Source of the DNA: an uncultured Enterococcus sp.
Lineage (GTDB): Bacteria > Bacillota > Bacilli > Lactobacillales > Enterococcaceae
DNA: 8,096 nucleotides
Assembly: GCA_946409145.1 (NCBI GenBank)
Contig: CAMJVA010000067.1
Span: 1-8,096, forward strand
Direction of reading: 5' to 3'
Part shown: positions 7,136 through 8,096 of the stretch, one piece after another
Position numbering within the stretch: position 1 is the first letter of the stretch
How the letters are laid out: each line of letters begins with the position of its first letter
The notes under the pieces: generated by a model
The model's input: the letters and a program-made list of their open reading frames with translations, nothing else
Told to the model about the DNA's origin: nothing
Databases searched by the model: none
Position numbers and translations under genes: made by a program

Positions 7136-7148
7136 GTTTCTGTTTTTT
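7105..7148. terminator. Bidirectional terminator between convergent genes
   Basis: ACAGAAACTTAGGA pairs along its whole length with TCCTGAGTTTCTGT (one G-U pair) around the loop AATTTA. A-runs precede and T-runs follow the stem on both strands, so it can stop transcripts from the membrane protein gene (plus) and the AIM24 gene (minus). The left arm and loop encode the last residues of the membrane protein, and its TGA stop lies in the right arm. Confidence 0.92.
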
Positions 7149-7213
7149 TAAATGTAAAATACACAATATTTTCTAAGAGATTTAAACTTTATGCAATCAG
7201 CTATTAAACAAGT

Positions 7214-7915
7214 TTAGCTTTTTCCACTAGAAATATAAGGAGAAATGACACTTCCCAAAGCTTCAATATTTCGACTTTGAATTAAGATAGATCCTACTCC
7301 ATTAAAAGTATTTACTAATCCTTCACCAGTTTTAAAACCAAATGTTCCAGAGGCAAAATCAATTTTATAATTTAGTTGATTGCTCCAGGCTAATACATGA
7401 CAATTATCAACTACGAAAGGATGACTACCATCTAAAGTCACTTCAATAATGTCTCCGTATCCATTAATTAACAGTGACCCATTTCCAGTAGTTTCCATGA
7501 CGAAAAGCCCACCAGTTCCTCCAAGCAAGGCACCACTAATATTTTGTCGCACCATATTGTAATTCACACCACTATCAGAAGCTAAATAAGCATTAGTATT
7601 TAATCTCCATTGCATTTCTCCTACTGTTAATTCTTGAATAGTACCAGGAGTTGAAGGGGCAATCGCTAATTGAGCAGTGTTAGTCAATCCTGTGGCTGTA
7701 GTAATAAAAAAACTTTCTCCACTCGTAATGGATCGGCCTAAAGCGCGAATGGCTCCCCCTAATCCACTTTTTCCATTAGAATTCATATGACCTTCTAGTT
7801 CAACTTGACCATTATGATACACCATGGACCCTGGAACGATTTGAATTTTTTCTTTTTCTTCTAAAGCAATTTTCACTAAAGGAAACACAGAATCTGAAGT
7901 CAAGGTATACTTCAT
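7214..7915 (-). CDS. AIM24 / TIGR00266 family protein
   Basis: This 233-residue protein belongs to the AIM24 family, named after a yeast mitochondrial protein; its bacterial members have no established biochemical role. The family pattern is clear: GESFFITTATG (residues 66-76), LAIAPSTPGTIQEL (83-96), AYLASDSGV (109-117), LLGGTGGLFVMETTGNGSL (130-148) with NGYGDIIEVTL, VDNCHVLAWS (169-178), TGEGLVNTFNGVGSILIQSRN (196-216). These glycine-rich turns form a repeated beta-sandwich. There is no signal peptide or membrane segment. The frame is open to an ATG at 7933, but GAGGAG at 7921-7926 lies inside that extension, 5 bases before the ATG at 7915, so I use 7915 (MKYTLTSDSV). The gene is monocistronic, convergent with the membrane protein gene and closed by the shared terminator. 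Confidence 0.95.
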   Translation of the reverse strand: MKYTLTSDSVFPLVKIALEEKEKIQIVPGSMVYHNGQVELEGHMNSNGKSGLGGAIRALGRSITSGESFFITTATGLTNTAQLAIAPSTPGTIQELTVGEMQWRLNTNAYLASDSGVNYNMVRQNISGALLGGTGGLFVMETTGNGSLLINGYGDIIEVTLDGSHPFVVDNCHVLAWSNQLNYKIDFASGTFGFKTGEGLVNTFNGVGSILIQSRNIEALGSVISPYISSGKS

Positions 7916-7920
7916 TTTTA

Positions 7921-7926
7921 CTCCTC
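7921..7926 (-). promoter_or_regulatory. AIM24-gene ribosome binding site that decides the start
   Basis: GAGGAG on the minus strand stands 5 bases before the ATG at 7915. The upstream in-frame ATG at 7933 precedes this site and has only A/T-rich sequence in front of it. Confidence 0.78.
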
Positions 7927-8018
7927 TTTTCATTTTTTTAATTAGAAAATTCTTTGCTGGATAAAAAATAAAAAAATTTAAAAATTCAGATTTTCTTGTG
8001 AATCTTCAAACTATTTTC

Positions 8019-8047
8019 AGTATAGCGTATGGATTAAAAAACGGCAC
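8019..8047 (-). promoter_or_regulatory. Possible promoter of the AIM24-family gene
   Basis: On the minus strand the -10 is TATACT (8019-8024). A weak -35, GTGCCG (8042-8047), lies 17 bases upstream. The start would be near 8012, giving an unusually long, very A/T-rich leader of nearly 100 bases with no clear structured element. Confidence 0.5.
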
Positions 8048-8053
8048 TATAAT
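8048..8053 (+). promoter_or_regulatory. Possible plus-strand -10 box (TATAAT)
   Basis: A perfect TATAAT faces right, next to the -35 of the minus-strand AIM24 promoter. No good -35 is found 16-18 bases upstream and there is no TG extension. In AT-rich DNA this match alone is weak. Its interest is the terminator hairpin that begins about where the transcript would start. Confidence 0.3.
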
Positions 8054-8056
8054 TTA

Positions 8057-8095
8057 TTGGACTGATAGAAATAATTCTATCGGTTCAATTTTTTT
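8057..8095 (+). terminator. Plus-strand terminator hairpin at the right edge
   Basis: TTGGACTGATAGAA pairs with TTCTATCGGTTCAA around the loop ATAA: 14 continuous pairs, two of them G-U. Seven T follow. The geometry is that of a plus-strand intrinsic terminator. On the minus strand the stem is followed by AATAAATTATAG, which is not a U-tract. No plus-strand gene in the window ends here. Confidence 0.75.
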
Positions 8096-8096
8096 G

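Noticed and set aside
7934..8018. Possible riboswitch or small gene in the long AIM24 leader
   Set aside because: The stretch is nearly all A and T, with only short chance pairings and no ribosome site plus open frame.
1..8096. CRISPR array, insertion sequence, tRNA, attachment site or diversity-generating retroelement
   Set aside because: No repeat-spacer pattern, transposase, reverse transcriptase, long duplicated segment or tRNA-like cloverleaf was seen on either strand.

Overview
The window is AT-rich, densely coded DNA from a low-GC Gram-positive bacterium. The best guess is Lactobacillales, close to Enterococcus and its relatives. Support comes from strong AGGAGG-type ribosome binding sites, extended -10 promoters, an alanine T-box in front of alaS, short intergenic gaps with U-tract terminators, and an alanyl-tRNA synthetase of the firmicute type. 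The genus cannot be fixed by eye. I see no tRNA, rRNA, CRISPR array, transposase or phage gene. This reads as core chromosome with a few uncharacterised genes, not as a mobile island.

Left part, minus strand: a glycogen branching enzyme gene (glgB) runs off the left edge, so only its first 539 codons are visible. It has its own extended -10 promoter and is separated from alaS by a strong terminator. Next comes alaS, preceded by a complete class I T-box leader. That leader has a GCU alanine specifier, a seven-base UGGUACC antiterminator bulge, a competing terminator, and a near-consensus promoter starting right at the base of stem I. Charging of tRNA-Ala should therefore control alaS.

Middle part: directly upstream of the T-box promoter lies a minus-strand gene for an uncharacterised 347-residue protein. 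Its C-terminal half looks like the formylglycine-generating-enzyme (SUMF1, C-type-lectin-like) fold without catalytic cysteines. It diverges from a plus-strand GNAT acetyltransferase gene. That is followed on the same strand by a six-helix membrane protein resembling DUF998, which has its own promoter and an inverted repeat covering its ribosome binding site.

Right part: the membrane protein gene ends inside a bidirectional terminator shared with a convergent AIM24/TIGR00266-family gene. The last 160 bases hold the AIM24 promoter and an unexplained plus-strand arrangement: a perfect TATAAT placed immediately before a terminator hairpin. No new multi-gene system stands out. The best leads are the cysteine-free FGE-like protein, the plus-strand promoter/terminator pair at the right edge, and the ribosome-site hairpin that only read-through transcripts could form.
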